Shown here: in pieces, positions 18,066-25,984 of the stretch
Numbering within the stretch: the stretch's first letter is position 1
How the letters are laid out: every line of letters begins with the position of its first letter
NCBI RefSeq assembly: GCF_022170785.1
Contig: NZ_CP081870.1
Location: forward strand, 1,724,001-1,788,000
Direction of reading: 5' to 3'
Origin: Rossellomorea marisflavi
GTDB taxonomy: Bacteria; Bacillota; Bacilli; Bacillales; Bacillaceae_B
Length of the DNA stretch: 64,000 nt
Program-made: the position numbers and the translations under genes
The notes under the pieces: model-generated
Told to the model about the DNA's origin: nothing
Databases searched by the model: none
The model's input: the letters and a program-made list of their open reading frames with translations, nothing else

Positions 18066-19472
18066 ATGGTAGTAGGAGATTTCCCAATCGAAACAGATAC
18101 TATAGTAGTCGGTGCAGGTCCTGGTGGATATGTAGCTGCGATCCGTGCGGCACAGCTTGGACAAAAAGTAACAATCGTAGAAAAAGAAAATCTTGGCGGG
18201 GTTTGCCTGAACGTTGGATGTATCCCTTCCAAAGCCCTTATCACAGCTGGTCACCGCTTCCACAGCGCACAGCATTCAGATGATATGGGTATCGTTGCTG
18301 AAAACGTAAAAGTGAACTTCGATAAAGTTCAAGAGTGGAAAGCCGGCGTTGTTAAAAAACTTACCGGTGGTGTTGAAGGCCTTCTTAAAGGAAACAAAGC
18401 GGATATCGTCCGCGGCGAAGCATACCTTGTAGATGCCAACACTCTTCGTGTAATGGATGAAAATTCAGCACAGACGTATACGTTCAAAAACTTGATTTTG
18501 GCTACTGGATCACGTCCGATCGAAATTCCTAGCTTCAAGTTCTCTAAGCGTGTAATCGATTCTACTGGAGCTCTAGCTCTTAAAGAAGTACCGGGCAAAC
18601 TCGTTGTCATCGGTGGAGGTTACATCGGTACAGAACTTGGAACGGCTTATGCTAACCTTGGATCTGAAGTAACAATCCTTGAAGGCGCTGACGATATCCT
18701 CATGGGCTTCGAAAAGCAAATGACAAGCATCGTGAAAAAAGGCCTTAAGAAAAAAGGTGTAGACGTTGTAACAAAAGCAATGGCTAAAGGCGTTGAAGAA
18801 AGCGACAACGGCGTAGTCGTGAAATACGAAGTGAAAGGCGAAGAGAAAACAGTTGAAGCAGATTATGTTCTTGTAACTGTTGGACGCCGCCCGAACACGG
18901 ACGAAATCGGTCTTGAAGAGATCGGTGTTGAAATGAGCGACCGCGGTGTTATCAAAGTGGATAAACAATGCCGCACAAACATTTCAAATATCTTTGCAAT
19001 CGGAGACATCGTTGATGGTCCTCCACTTGCTCACAAAGCTTCATATGAAGGTAAAATTGCTGCAGAAGTCATTTCTGGTGAGCCTGCAGAAGTTGACTAC
19101 CTTGGAATTCCTGCCGTTTGCTTCACAGACCCTGAACTAGCGACTGTTGGTCATTCTGAAGCTTCTGCAAAAGAAGAAGGAATCGAAGTGGTTGCAGCGA
19201 AATTCCCGTTCGCAGCTAACGGACGTGCCCTTGCTCTTAATGAAACAGAAGGCTTCATGAAGCTGATCACTCGTAAAGAAGACGGACTCATCATCGGTGC
19301 TCAAATCGTTGGTGTCGGTGCTTCTGATATGATCGCTGAACTTGGTCTTGCAATCGAATCCGGTATGACAGCTGAAGATGTTGCCATGACGATCCATGCT
19401 CACCCGACTCTTGGTGAGATCTCAATGGAAGCTGCTGAAGTAGCAATGGGAAGCCCAATTCACATCATGTAA
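18066..19472 (+). CDS. pdhD: Dihydrolipoamide dehydrogenase (E3)
   Basis: FAD enzyme that reoxidises the lipoyl arm of E2 using NAD+, shared by PDH and other 2-oxoacid complexes. The FAD motif is GAGPGG at 16-21, the redox disulphide is C47-x4-C52 in [13 protein letters not shown], the NAD-binding motif is [11 protein letters not shown], and the C-terminal catalytic pair is in HAHPTLGE (His446, Glu451). The length of 468 is typical. The start is 4 bases after the pdhC stop, with GGAGG inside pdhC. The operon ends at the following terminator. Confidence 0.97.
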   Translation: MVVGDFPIETDTIVVGAGPGGYVAAIRAAQLGQKVTIVEKENLGGVCLNVGCIPSKALITAGHRFHSAQHSDDMGIVAENVKVNFDKVQEWKAGVVKKLTGGVEGLLKGNKADIVRGEAYLVDANTLRVMDENSAQTYTFKNLILATGSRPIEIPSFKFSKRVIDSTGALALKEVPGKLVVIGGGYIGTELGTAYANLGSEVTILEGADDILMGFEKQMTSIVKKGLKKKGVDVVTKAMAKGVEESDNGVVVKYEVKGEEKTVEADYVLVTVGRRPNTDEIGLEEIGVEMSDRGVIKVDKQCRTNISNIFAIGDIVDGPPLAHKASYEGKIAAEVISGEPAEVDYLGIPAVCFTDPELATVGHSEASAKEEGIEVVAAKFPFAANGRALALNETEGFMKLITRKEDGLIIGAQIVGVGASDMIAELGLAIESGMTAEDVAMTIHAHPTLGEISMEAAEVAMGSPIHIM

Positions 19473-19477
19473 TACAC

Positions 19478-19514
19478 AAAAAAGATGATCCTCATCAGAG
19501 GGTCATCTTTTTTT
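19478..19514. terminator. Bidirectional terminator of the pdh operon
   Basis: AAAAAAGATGATCCTC-ATCA-GAGGGTCATCTTTTTTT between convergent pdhD and the lipoprotein gene. Confidence 0.88.
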
Positions 19515-19902
19515 AATCATACCAATGGGAGATTGCTTTGGCCACTGGCTTGACGATACTGTTTTTATTGGTCGATCCTTCGATTTCACATATGACTTCA
19601 TTGTCTTCAATGACTAATATGGCAGGGGAGTCAGGCGTCTTGTCCAGGATGGGCTGCTCCTCAGTGGAACGGGTATTGACGACTTTTAGGTGCTTCAGGC
19701 TCTCGGGATGCTTCGACTTGAGTTCCAGGATGGCATCATAATAAGGGATTTCACTCGTAAGATTTTCATCATCCGTGAAGAACAGCACCTGCTTCCTGAT
19801 CATTTCATCAGTTGCCTGGGTCACTCTTTCAGAAGAAACCCCACTGCAGGAACTTAGGAGGAGAGCTGTCGATGCGATCATTAGGAAACATATGCGCTTC
19901 AT
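19513..19902 (-). CDS. slp: Small Slp-like lipoprotein
   Basis: A 129-residue lipoprotein with signal peptide and lipobox LLSSC (Cys19). The mature part looks thioredoxin-like: a strand QVLFFTDDE, helix, strand HLKVVNTRS and later SPAILVIEDNEVICEIEG, but it has no CxxC active site. Position after pdhD and size match the small peptidoglycan-associated lipoprotein Slp of B. subtilis; the name rests mainly on synteny. Its role is unknown. It is transcribed alone, against the pdh operon, and has AGAAGGAAG upstream. Confidence 0.6.
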   Translation of the reverse strand: MKRICFLMIASTALLLSSCSGVSSERVTQATDEMIRKQVLFFTDDENLTSEIPYYDAILELKSKHPESLKHLKVVNTRSTEEQPILDKTPDSPAILVIEDNEVICEIEGSTNKNSIVKPVAKAISHWYD

Positions 19903-20111
19903 ACATCTTCCTTCTTTCTATGTAGGATGGTATGGGATGTAAAATAATGACTATTAACAATGTCTTATGGACCATTCTATCACACAAATATCCTCTTTGC
20001 GGAAAGTCATGGAAATGTTACAGAAATGAAAAGACAATCATACTGATATTTCTTTGGGCAGAATATAGTATAGAGGTAAGCCTTCATTTTCATGGTAAAG
20101 GATGTCGTCGG

Positions 20112-20360
20112 ATGAAAATATATATTGCATTCCTTGTTCAGCTGATGTTATGGAGCGTCTTTTATGTTGCCGAATGGTTCTCGACAAAAGACCATGTGGA
20201 GTATAAATGGATCATGTTTGCCCTGTTCTTCTATCTTTCCTTCCTCGTGGCGGGGAAGATCGTCCAATCAAGAAAATTGACCCTGTTCATTACTTCTTCC
20301 AGCCTTTGCTGTTTCTTTGCTTTCAAAGTTTTGTTTGAGGGAGTCCTTCAGCTTATTTAA
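20112..20360 (+). CDS. Small membrane protein, function unknown
   Basis: An 82-residue protein with three hydrophobic segments (IAFLVQLMLWSVFYVAEWF, YKWIMFALFFYLSFLVAG and LFITSSSLCCFFAFKVLF). I start at the ATG at 20112, which follows AAAGGATG; the open frame upstream to 19932 has poor coding character and lies in the promoter region. No family is recognised. It sits between the slp-like gene and a deacetylase-like lipoprotein gene, about 90 bp before the latter, and could be co-transcribed with it. Confidence 0.55.
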   Translation: MKIYIAFLVQLMLWSVFYVAEWFSTKDHVEYKWIMFALFFYLSFLVAGKIVQSRKLTLFITSSSLCCFFAFKVLFEGVLQLI

Positions 20361-20452
20361 CCGATTACAGATAGGAAAGATTAGAATATTTTCCAGATGT
20401 CACAAGTATATGTTAAAATGTTCAAAGTGACATTGGAAAGGTGTTTGATGGT

Positions 20453-21280
20453 ATGAAGAAATTAGTCGTATTAATTGTGTTCTTATTTGTGTTCCTTGGT
20501 GCCTGCTCGAACGGTGAAACGGCTTCAAGCACTACAAAAGAAAAAAAGGAAGAACCGAAAAAAGAAGAGGCTGCTTCAAAGGAAGACACGGATGAAGAAA
20601 GCAGTGAAGAGAAAGTAGAGGAAGAAGAAACTCCTGCAGTGGTTGAACCCGAATACGTGGTGAATGAAAACACGTGGACGATCGATCCCATCAAAGATGC
20701 GAACAAAAAAGTCGCCCTCCTCACATTCGATGATTCTCCCGACGAGCATGCCGTGAAGATTGCCGAAGATTTGAAGGAGATGGGTGTGGGCGCCATCTTT
20801 TTCGTGAACGGACATTTCCTTCAATCAGATGAAGGAAAGGAAAAGTTGAAGAAAATCCACGATATGGGATTTGAGATCGGCAACCATACATATAATCACA
20901 GTTCTCTGAAGGACCTGACATCTGAGGAGCAACGGAAGGAAATCGTAGAGCTGAATGATCTGGTCGAATCGATCATTGGTGAACGTCCTGTCTTCTTCCG
21001 TGCACCCTTCGGACAGAATACCGATGAGAGCAGGGAAGTAGTCAAGGAAGAGAAGATGACCCTCATGAACTGGACATACGGGTATGACTGGGAGAAGGCG
21101 TACCAATCAAAGGCCGCCATCTCGGACATCATGGTCAACAGTCCTTATCTAGGGGATGGAGCAAATCTGTTGATGCATGACCGGACATGGACGGCAGAAG
21201 CAGTTCCCGATATCGTGAAAGGTCTTCAGGATAAAGGATTTGAAATCCTCAATCCAGCAAAGATCAAAACAATCGAATAG
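20453..21280 (+). CDS. Polysaccharide-deacetylase-family lipoprotein
   Basis: A 275-residue lipoprotein: signal peptide with lipobox FLGAC, then a long acidic Lys/Glu linker (about 25-70), then a NodB-homology domain. The motifs are TFDDSP (92-96, with Ser95 where most members have Gly), HTYNHSSL with the two metal histidines, RAPFGQ, and LLMHD near the end. It probably removes acetyl groups from peptidoglycan or another surface glycan outside the membrane. I take the ATG at 20453, which has AAAGGTG upstream and starts at the signal peptide; an upstream in-frame start would only add four residues. Confidence 0.82.
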   Translation: MKKLVVLIVFLFVFLGACSNGETASSTTKEKKEEPKKEEAASKEDTDEESSEEKVEEEETPAVVEPEYVVNENTWTIDPIKDANKKVALLTFDDSPDEHAVKIAEDLKEMGVGAIFFVNGHFLQSDEGKEKLKKIHDMGFEIGNHTYNHSSLKDLTSEEQRKEIVELNDLVESIIGERPVFFRAPFGQNTDESREVVKEEKMTLMNWTYGYDWEKAYQSKAAISDIMVNSPYLGDGANLLMHDRTWTAEAVPDIVKGLQDKGFEILNPAKIKTIE

Positions 21281-21292
21281 GCCAAAATCATG

Positions 21293-21326
21293 AAATCCGC
21301 ATCATTCAGGTGATGCGGATTTTTTT
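21293..21326 (+). terminator. Terminator of the deacetylase-like gene
   Basis: AAATCCGCATCA-TTCAGG-TGATGCGGATTT followed by a T-run. Confidence 0.88.
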
Positions 21327-21476
21327 GGCTTTGAGGAGGCATCATCCTTTCATTAGAGTCTAGGCAGTCACTCACGGAATGACAGGGTTCGGACAAAGTA
21401 CCAGATGGAATCGCCCGATTGGAATCTGAGGGGGTTGGACATAAGCACATTTGGTCTATTTTCAAAAAAATAAAGA

Positions 21477-21508
21477 AATCGCACACATCAAAATGTAATC
21501 GCATACAT
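21477..21508. repeat. Two direct repeats AATCGCAYACAT upstream of SR1
   Basis: AATCGCACACAT (21477-21488) and AATCGCATACAT (21497-21508), with starts exactly 20 bp apart, i.e. two helical turns on the same face. They lie about 95-125 bp before the predicted SR1 start. The rest of 21327-21540 shows nothing I can name. Confidence 0.5.
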
Positions 21509-21548
21509 ACACTTATTAGTATGGAGGAATAATGGGGTTTTGAGGAAT

Positions 21549-21591
21549 AAAGTTATACAATTTAAGGTTGATTTTCTAATTGTGTTATAAT
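21549..21591. promoter_or_regulatory. Two candidate CcpN operators at the SR1 promoter
   Basis: AAAGTTATACA (21549-21559) matches 9 of 11 positions and TGTGTTATAAT (21581-21591) matches 10 of 11 of the CcpN consensus TRTGHYATAYW as I remember it. The first lies just before the -35 box and the second overlaps the -10 box. CcpN represses sr1, gapB and pckA in B. subtilis during glycolysis. Confidence 0.45.
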
Positions 21592-21596
21592 ATTAT
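21568..21596 (+). promoter_or_regulatory. Promoter of the SR1 RNA
   Basis: TTGATT (21568-21573), 17-bp spacer, TATTAT (21591-21596); predicted start near 21603. An overlapping TATAAT at 21586-21591 is an alternative -10 without a good -35. Confidence 0.6.
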
Positions 21597-21642
21597 AGAA
21601 TCAGATAAAACGCTTACACCAAAACAGAAGGGAATGAACGTA

Positions 21643-21762
21643 ATGGGAACAATCGTTTGTCAATCATGTCTGAACACCATTGAGCATTATGAGGATGAAA
21701 AGGTTTCTGTTTTATTCTCTAATTGCTGTACCTGTGAACATGATGTGGAACTTGATGATTGA
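21643..21762 (+). CDS. GapA-binding peptide SR1P
   Basis: A 39-residue peptide beginning MGTIVCQSC, with a second cysteine cluster NCCTC and an acidic tail, the layout of SR1P. In B. subtilis it binds the glycolytic enzyme GapA and promotes its interaction with RNase J1. The start at 21643 has AAGGGA nine bases upstream; an in-frame ATG three codons earlier (21634) overlaps that ribosome site. The peptide length equals that of SR1P. Confidence 0.85.
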   Translation: MGTIVCQSCLNTIEHYEDEKVSVLFSNCCTCEHDVELDD

Positions 21763-21780
21763 TCGATGATATAAAGAAAA

Positions 21781-21816
21781 GGATGAAGAGCCACATAGGC
21801 TCTTCATCCTTTTTTT
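21781..21816. terminator. Terminator of SR1
   Basis: GGATGAAGAGCC-ACATA-GGCTCTTCATCC followed by seven T residues. It also lies at the 3' end of the convergent speA gene and may serve both. Confidence 0.92.
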
Positions 21817-21817
21817 A

Positions 21818-23287
21818 TCAACGGATTGCACGATGTTCTTTGATGACGCGAAGATGGCGTAAATCATAATCTTCAGGTCCTTGTACAGGCAGTCCGGCTT
21901 CAATATTCGTTTTGATGTATTCGATATTTTCCTTCGTGATGATCTCACCCGGAATGAAGATCGGAATGCCGGGAGGGTACACCATGATGAATTCTGCAAT
22001 CGTCCTTCCCACCGTTTCATCGATGGGGATGACTTCGGTTTCTGCATAAAAGGCATCCCTCGGCGTGATGGATAGTACGGGGATGTCAGGCAGCATGACC
22101 GTGATTGGATCGCGGGCTCCGTCCTGTTTCAACTTTTCAGTAAGCTCTTTGAGTGCACTTACCAATGTGGAAGCGTCCTTTTCAGTATCACCTGGTGTGA
22201 TGATACAAAGAATGTTATAAAGATCGGATAATTCAACCTCAATATTATGGGATTCCCGCAGCCATTTTTCAGCATCGAATCCGCTGATTCCGAGATCCTT
22301 TACAGAGATGATCAGCTTGGTTGGATCATAGTCGAAAGTTGCTTTTGTACCAAGGATTTCTTTCCCTACGCAATACAGCCCTTCAATGCCGTTGATTTCG
22401 TCACGCATGCGTTCGGCAAGGTCGATGGTTCTTGAGATAAGCTCGTGACCTTCAGTGGCAAGACGCTTCCTTGCCACATCCAATGAGGCAAGAAGCAGGT
22501 AGGAAGTCGATGTCGTCGTCAGCATGCTGAGAATGGTCTGAACCCTTTTCGGAGAGACAAGACCGTTCTTCATATTGAGTACCGAACTTTGCGTCATGGA
22601 CCCTCCCAGTTTGTGCACGCTGGTTGCAGCGAGATCTGCGCCGGCCTGCATGGCAGAAAGGGGCAGGTCATCGTGAAAATGGATATGAACGCCGTGCGCT
22701 TCATCTACAAGGACTGGAACATCATATGAGTGGGCGATCTCCACGATTTTCTTCAGATCTGCCGATATTCCGAAATACGTCGGATTGATGACGAGAACAC
22801 CTTTCGCATCGGGATTCTGTTCCAGGGCGCGGGCAACGGCATCTGTTGTGATCCCGTGGGAAATCCCTAGATTCTCATCAATATCCGGATGGATGAAAAC
22901 AGGGGTCGCACCTGAGAATACGATGGCGGACATGACGGATTTATGAACATTACGCGGAACGATGATTTTATCTCCGGGTCCGCATACACTCATCACCATG
23001 GTCATGATGGCGCCGCTTGTCCCTTGCACAGAGAAGAATGTATGATCAGCGCCAAAGGCTTTCGCAGCCAGATCCTGGGCTTCTTTGATCATTCCCTTCG
23101 GCTGGTGCAAGTCATCCAACGGGGCAATGTTGATCAGGTCAATGGAAAGGGCATTTTCACCGATGAACTCCTTGAATTCAGGGTCCATCCCTGCCCCCTT
23201 CTTATGTCCGGGGATATGGAATTGTACAGGGTTTTTTTTACTATGATTCATTAAGCCGGTAAATAACGGCGTATCATGCTGGGACAA
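21818..23287 (-). CDS. speA: Arginine decarboxylase SpeA (PLP-dependent, Orn/Lys/Arg family)
   Basis: Makes agmatine from arginine, the first step of polyamine synthesis in Bacillus. It has a fold-type I PLP domain with SVQGTSGA, the aspartate motif LVDEAHGVH and the Schiff-base lysine 226 in SVHKLGG, plus the C-terminal decarboxylase domain (PRDAFYAETEVIP). The start is the TTG at 23287: it gives MSQHDTPLFTG, matching B. subtilis SpeA, gives 489 residues and has AAAGAGG 11 bases away. A GTG at 23299 overlaps that ribosome site. Lysine decarboxylase is the alternative reading of the family; synteny favours SpeA. Confidence 0.93.
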   Translation of the reverse strand: MSQHDTPLFTGLMNHSKKNPVQFHIPGHKKGAGMDPEFKEFIGENALSIDLINIAPLDDLHQPKGMIKEAQDLAAKAFGADHTFFSVQGTSGAIMTMVMSVCGPGDKIIVPRNVHKSVMSAIVFSGATPVFIHPDIDENLGISHGITTDAVARALEQNPDAKGVLVINPTYFGISADLKKIVEIAHSYDVPVLVDEAHGVHIHFHDDLPLSAMQAGADLAATSVHKLGGSMTQSSVLNMKNGLVSPKRVQTILSMLTTTSTSYLLLASLDVARKRLATEGHELISRTIDLAERMRDEINGIEGLYCVGKEILGTKATFDYDPTKLIISVKDLGISGFDAEKWLRESHNIEVELSDLYNILCIITPGDTEKDASTLVSALKELTEKLKQDGARDPITVMLPDIPVLSITPRDAFYAETEVIPIDETVGRTIAEFIMVYPPGIPIFIPGEIITKENIEYIKTNIEAGLPVQGPEDYDLRHLRVIKEHRAIR

Positions 23288-23487
23288 TGTAGTAAACACC
23301 TCTTTAAAGTCTTCTTGAAGTTTTCATTATACTAGAAATCAGACTGTTGTACTAACAAACATATGAATTATAGCATTTCGCCCATTCTTTGCATAGTGGT
23401 GTGTGACTTCCATTCTGAATGAGCAGGTTCTGGGAAGGATTTTTGCCTTCATTGAAGAATAGGTGAGTAAGACAGGAGGGATAAAGG

Positions 23488-24444
23488 ATGGAATGGAGTA
23501 CAAGGGTGACAGACAAATTAAAGATTACATACCCCATCATTCAAGGGGGGCTGGCTCATCTCGCTTACGCAGAGCTTGCGGCAGCAGTTTCAAATGCGGG
23601 GGGCCTTGGTCAGATCACGGCCATGTCTATGGAATCCCCTATGGAGGTCAAAAGTGAAATCCAAAAGATCAAAACCATGACAGATAAACCGTTCGGTGTG
23701 AATTTTGCCATCGGTCAGCTTGGCCGTCCATACAAGGAGTATGTGGAGGCAGCTATTGAAGAAGGGGTCCCGGTGATCTCAGTAACTGGTGGAAATCCAG
23801 CTCCGATATTGGAGAGGCTTGAAGGAACGGAGATAGTTAAATTGGTTCTTGTGGCTTCGAAACGACAGGCTGTCAAGGCAGAACAGCTCGGTGCCGATAT
23901 CGTCATGGTGGTGGGGCAAGAGGGAGGGGGACATCTCGGCAAAGGAGATGTCGGGACCTTCGTATTGATCCCTCAGGTGGTCGATGCCGTGTCGATTCCA
24001 GTTGTAGCGAGTGGAGGTGTAGGAGATGGAAGAGGGTTGATGGCCGCGCTTTCCTTTGGTGCCGAAGGAGTCGAGATGGGGACGAGATTCATCGCTACAA
24101 AAGAATGTGTACATGCGTCCGATGCGTATAAAAGCGCCTTGATTGCAGGAGATGAGAATGGTACAGTGGTGATTAAACGAACTCTCGGAGCCCCGGCGAG
24201 GGTCATCTTGAATGACTGGACTTCGGCGATACTCGATAGAGAAAAAGAGAATGCGGGATATGAAGGACTGAAGGATTTAATCAGCGGTGAAGCCAACCGG
24301 AAGTTTGCTCAAGAAGGAAATACGGCCGAAGGGTTTGCATGGGCAGGTCAGGTGATGGGATTGATCAAAGATATCCCTACCGTGGACGAATTGATGTCCC
24401 GTATGATCCTCGAAGCTGAGAGTATCCGTCGTAAATGGTCGTAA
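23488..24444 (+). CDS. Nitronate monooxygenase / FabK-like flavoprotein
   Basis: A 318-residue FMN-binding TIM-barrel protein of the 2-nitropropane dioxygenase family. Visible are the N-terminal YPIIQGGLAHLAYAELAAAVS, the flavin-contacting GQEGGGHLG with the histidine usual in the family, and VVASGGVGDGRGLMAALSFGAEGVEMGTRF near the phosphate site. Members oxidise alkyl nitronates or act as enoyl-ACP reductases (FabK). The sequence alone does not decide, although the histidine motif and length fit either. It is divergent from speA and probably co-transcribed with yktA 13 bases downstream. Confidence 0.82.
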   Translation: MEWSTRVTDKLKITYPIIQGGLAHLAYAELAAAVSNAGGLGQITAMSMESPMEVKSEIQKIKTMTDKPFGVNFAIGQLGRPYKEYVEAAIEEGVPVISVTGGNPAPILERLEGTEIVKLVLVASKRQAVKAEQLGADIVMVVGQEGGGHLGKGDVGTFVLIPQVVDAVSIPVVASGGVGDGRGLMAALSFGAEGVEMGTRFIATKECVHASDAYKSALIAGDENGTVVIKRTLGAPARVILNDWTSAILDREKENAGYEGLKDLISGEANRKFAQEGNTAEGFAWAGQVMGLIKDIPTVDELMSRMILEAESIRRKWS

Positions 24445-24457
24445 GGAGTGTAGATGA

Positions 24458-24727
24458 ATGGAATACCAATATCCCTTTGATATTGATTGGACAACGGAAG
24501 AGGTCATAGACGTGATCGCCTTCTTTGAATCAATCGAACAAGCATATGAAAAAAGCATCGAGCGGGATGTATTGATGAAGAAATACAAGCGTTTTAAGGA
24601 AATCGTACCAGGTAAAGCAGATGAAAAGAGAATCTGCGACGAGTTTCAGCAGTCGAGCGGTTATTCGTCCTATCATGTGATCAAAAAGATGAAGGACCAG
24701 CCGGAAAGCGGTAGGATCTCATTGTAA
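24458..24727 (+). CDS. yktA: YktA, UPF0223 family protein
   Basis: An 89-residue soluble protein with the UPF0223 start [18 protein letters not shown] and the later [12 protein letters not shown]. Its function is unknown. It follows the nitronate-monooxygenase-like gene by 13 bases with AAGGAG upstream, and ends at a strong terminator. B. subtilis yktA lies at the same place between speA and yktB. Confidence 0.92.
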   Translation: MEYQYPFDIDWTTEEVIDVIAFFESIEQAYEKSIERDVLMKKYKRFKEIVPGKADEKRICDEFQQSSGYSSYHVIKKMKDQPESGRISL

Positions 24728-24728
24728 C

Positions 24729-24767
24729 AAAAGGCGGCCTTGCTTCTCAGCAGGCCGCCTTTTGTTT
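24729..24767. terminator. Bidirectional terminator after yktA
   Basis: AAAAGGCGGCCT pairs with AGGCCGCCTTTT (11-nt loop), then GTTT; convergent yktB ends 28 bp further. Confidence 0.88.
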
Positions 24768-24794
24768 GAGCCCATTCCCTTGTCCCTGACAGGT

Positions 24795-25415
24795 TTAGCT
24801 CATTTTATATAGGGGTAAAAGTGTTTCAAAGGCGACGGTGATTCTGTCCATCAAATCCTCACCGCTCATCTTTGTCACCGTATCTCGATCCAGATGGAGT
24901 CCGCAAAGCAATTCAGCTTTTTTCACGGTTTGAACCCTTTTGGCAAGGGTCAAGAGGTCATCCTTGCTCATTGAATCGTAGGGGGTGGCACCCGGTTTCA
25001 TGTGATCGCCCGACCAGACGAATTCCCCTGGTATCATCTCTGGAATTTCGTCCACATGCTGTTCGATTTTTCTGCCGAAATCAGCCTTGCCTGGTGCCTC
25101 ATAGATCATGGCGAACCAGATGAACAGATGGGTACCCCATAAGCCGATCTGGAAGTGAGGGTGCTTTTTATACCCCCTCTTATCGGATGCAAATGCCACC
25201 CACGTATCATTGGGCGGGTTGACTGAACGTCTGGCATGCTTTGCAACATGATAGTGGACTTCATCCCCTGTCATAACCGAAAGGGAAGGGGCGAAATGTT
25301 GACCGAGGAGGTCCAATTTCGGACGGACCTTCTCCACGATCGCTTCCATCCTGGCATCGAGGCCATCGATCGAGAATACGTTAAAATCTTCTTCTGTAAA
25401 TCCATTGAATTTCAT
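24795..25415 (-). CDS. yktB: YktB, DUF1054 / UPF0637 family protein
   Basis: A 206-residue soluble protein starting MKFNGFTEEDFNVFSIDGLD, typical of the DUF1054 family. AAGGAGGGTTAAAG precedes the ATG at 25415; the longer open frame runs through non-coding DNA. Its function is unknown. It is a single gene read against yktA. Confidence 0.92.
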   Translation of the reverse strand: MKFNGFTEEDFNVFSIDGLDARMEAIVEKVRPKLDLLGQHFAPSLSVMTGDEVHYHVAKHARRSVNPPNDTWVAFASDKRGYKKHPHFQIGLWGTHLFIWFAMIYEAPGKADFGRKIEQHVDEIPEMIPGEFVWSGDHMKPGATPYDSMSKDDLLTLAKRVQTVKKAELLCGLHLDRDTVTKMSGEDLMDRITVAFETLLPLYKMS

Positions 25416-25588
25416 CTTTAACCCTCCTTGTACAAGGCTATCGTAGCATAAAGGAATGGGAGGGTGTAGCCGGGATGCTTTGCAGATAGGTAATGGCACA
25501 TTTTAGTTACAAGATGGAGAATTTCTCATAACATGTAGTAAATATTATCAGAACAATCAGATAAAACTTCCGGAAGGGGTGTAGGAAA

Positions 25589-25783
25589 ATGAAACAGGTA
25601 ATGAATACGTCTAAAAAAAGGGATGTCCAACAGCAAAGGATGAATGTGTTGAGGTTGGAAATGGACTATGAACTTGCCGTCCTTTTTGAAGCCATCCAGA
25701 TGAATGATGAACAACTTCAGAGCAATTCAAAGCAAAAATTGATGGGCATCCGTGAAGAATTGATGAAACTGAAGGCTTTATAG
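25589..25783 (+). CDS. ykzI: Small helical protein YkzI
   Basis: A 64-residue, charged, all-helical protein rich in Gln, Met and Glu (MKQVMNTSKKRDVQQQRMNV...), with no cysteine or membrane segment. It lies between yktB and yktC, where B. subtilis has ykzI of about the same size. GGAAGGGG-type ribosome sequence precedes the ATG, and a terminator follows. Function unknown. Confidence 0.8.
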   Translation: MKQVMNTSKKRDVQQQRMNVLRLEMDYELAVLFEAIQMNDEQLQSNSKQKLMGIREELMKLKAL

Positions 25784-25829
25784 AATCACTTTCATAACGA
25801 GGTAAATACTAAAAATGATGAATACAAGT

Positions 25830-25872
25830 TAAAAAACGGATCCTGAATGGAGTCACTCAGGTCCGTATTTTT
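25830..25872 (+). terminator. Terminator after ykzI
   Basis: ACGGA-TCCTGA pairs with TCAGG-TCCGT (small bulge, 10-nt loop), followed by ATTTTTA. It lies inside an upstream extension of the next open frame, which supports the later start of yktC. Confidence 0.7.
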
Positions 25873-25984
25873 ATGCCCGGGCCTGGAACGCCAAGTGCTG
25901 TTGCTTGAAAGAGCCTCATTTTTCCATTACACTTATGAGCTAAAGGAAGCCCACGCTCATCCGATACATAGGAGGATTGCTTGC

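Larger units (their letters stand above)
21603..21816 (+). ncRNA. sr1: Dual-function small RNA SR1
   Basis: A transcript of about 214 nt is predicted, from the promoter at 21568-21596 to the terminator at 21781-21816; B. subtilis SR1 is about 205 nt and lies in the same pdhD-speA interval. In B. subtilis, SR1 base-pairs with ahrC mRNA, so it acts in arginine catabolism, and it also encodes the peptide SR1P. The identity rests on the SR1P-like reading frame, position, length and terminator. The 5' end is inferred from promoter elements and could shift by a few bases. Confidence 0.8.

Noticed and set aside
25847..25984. Upstream extension of the inositol monophosphatase frame
   Set aside because: It overlaps the ykzI terminator, and a perfect AGGAGG precedes the later ATG.
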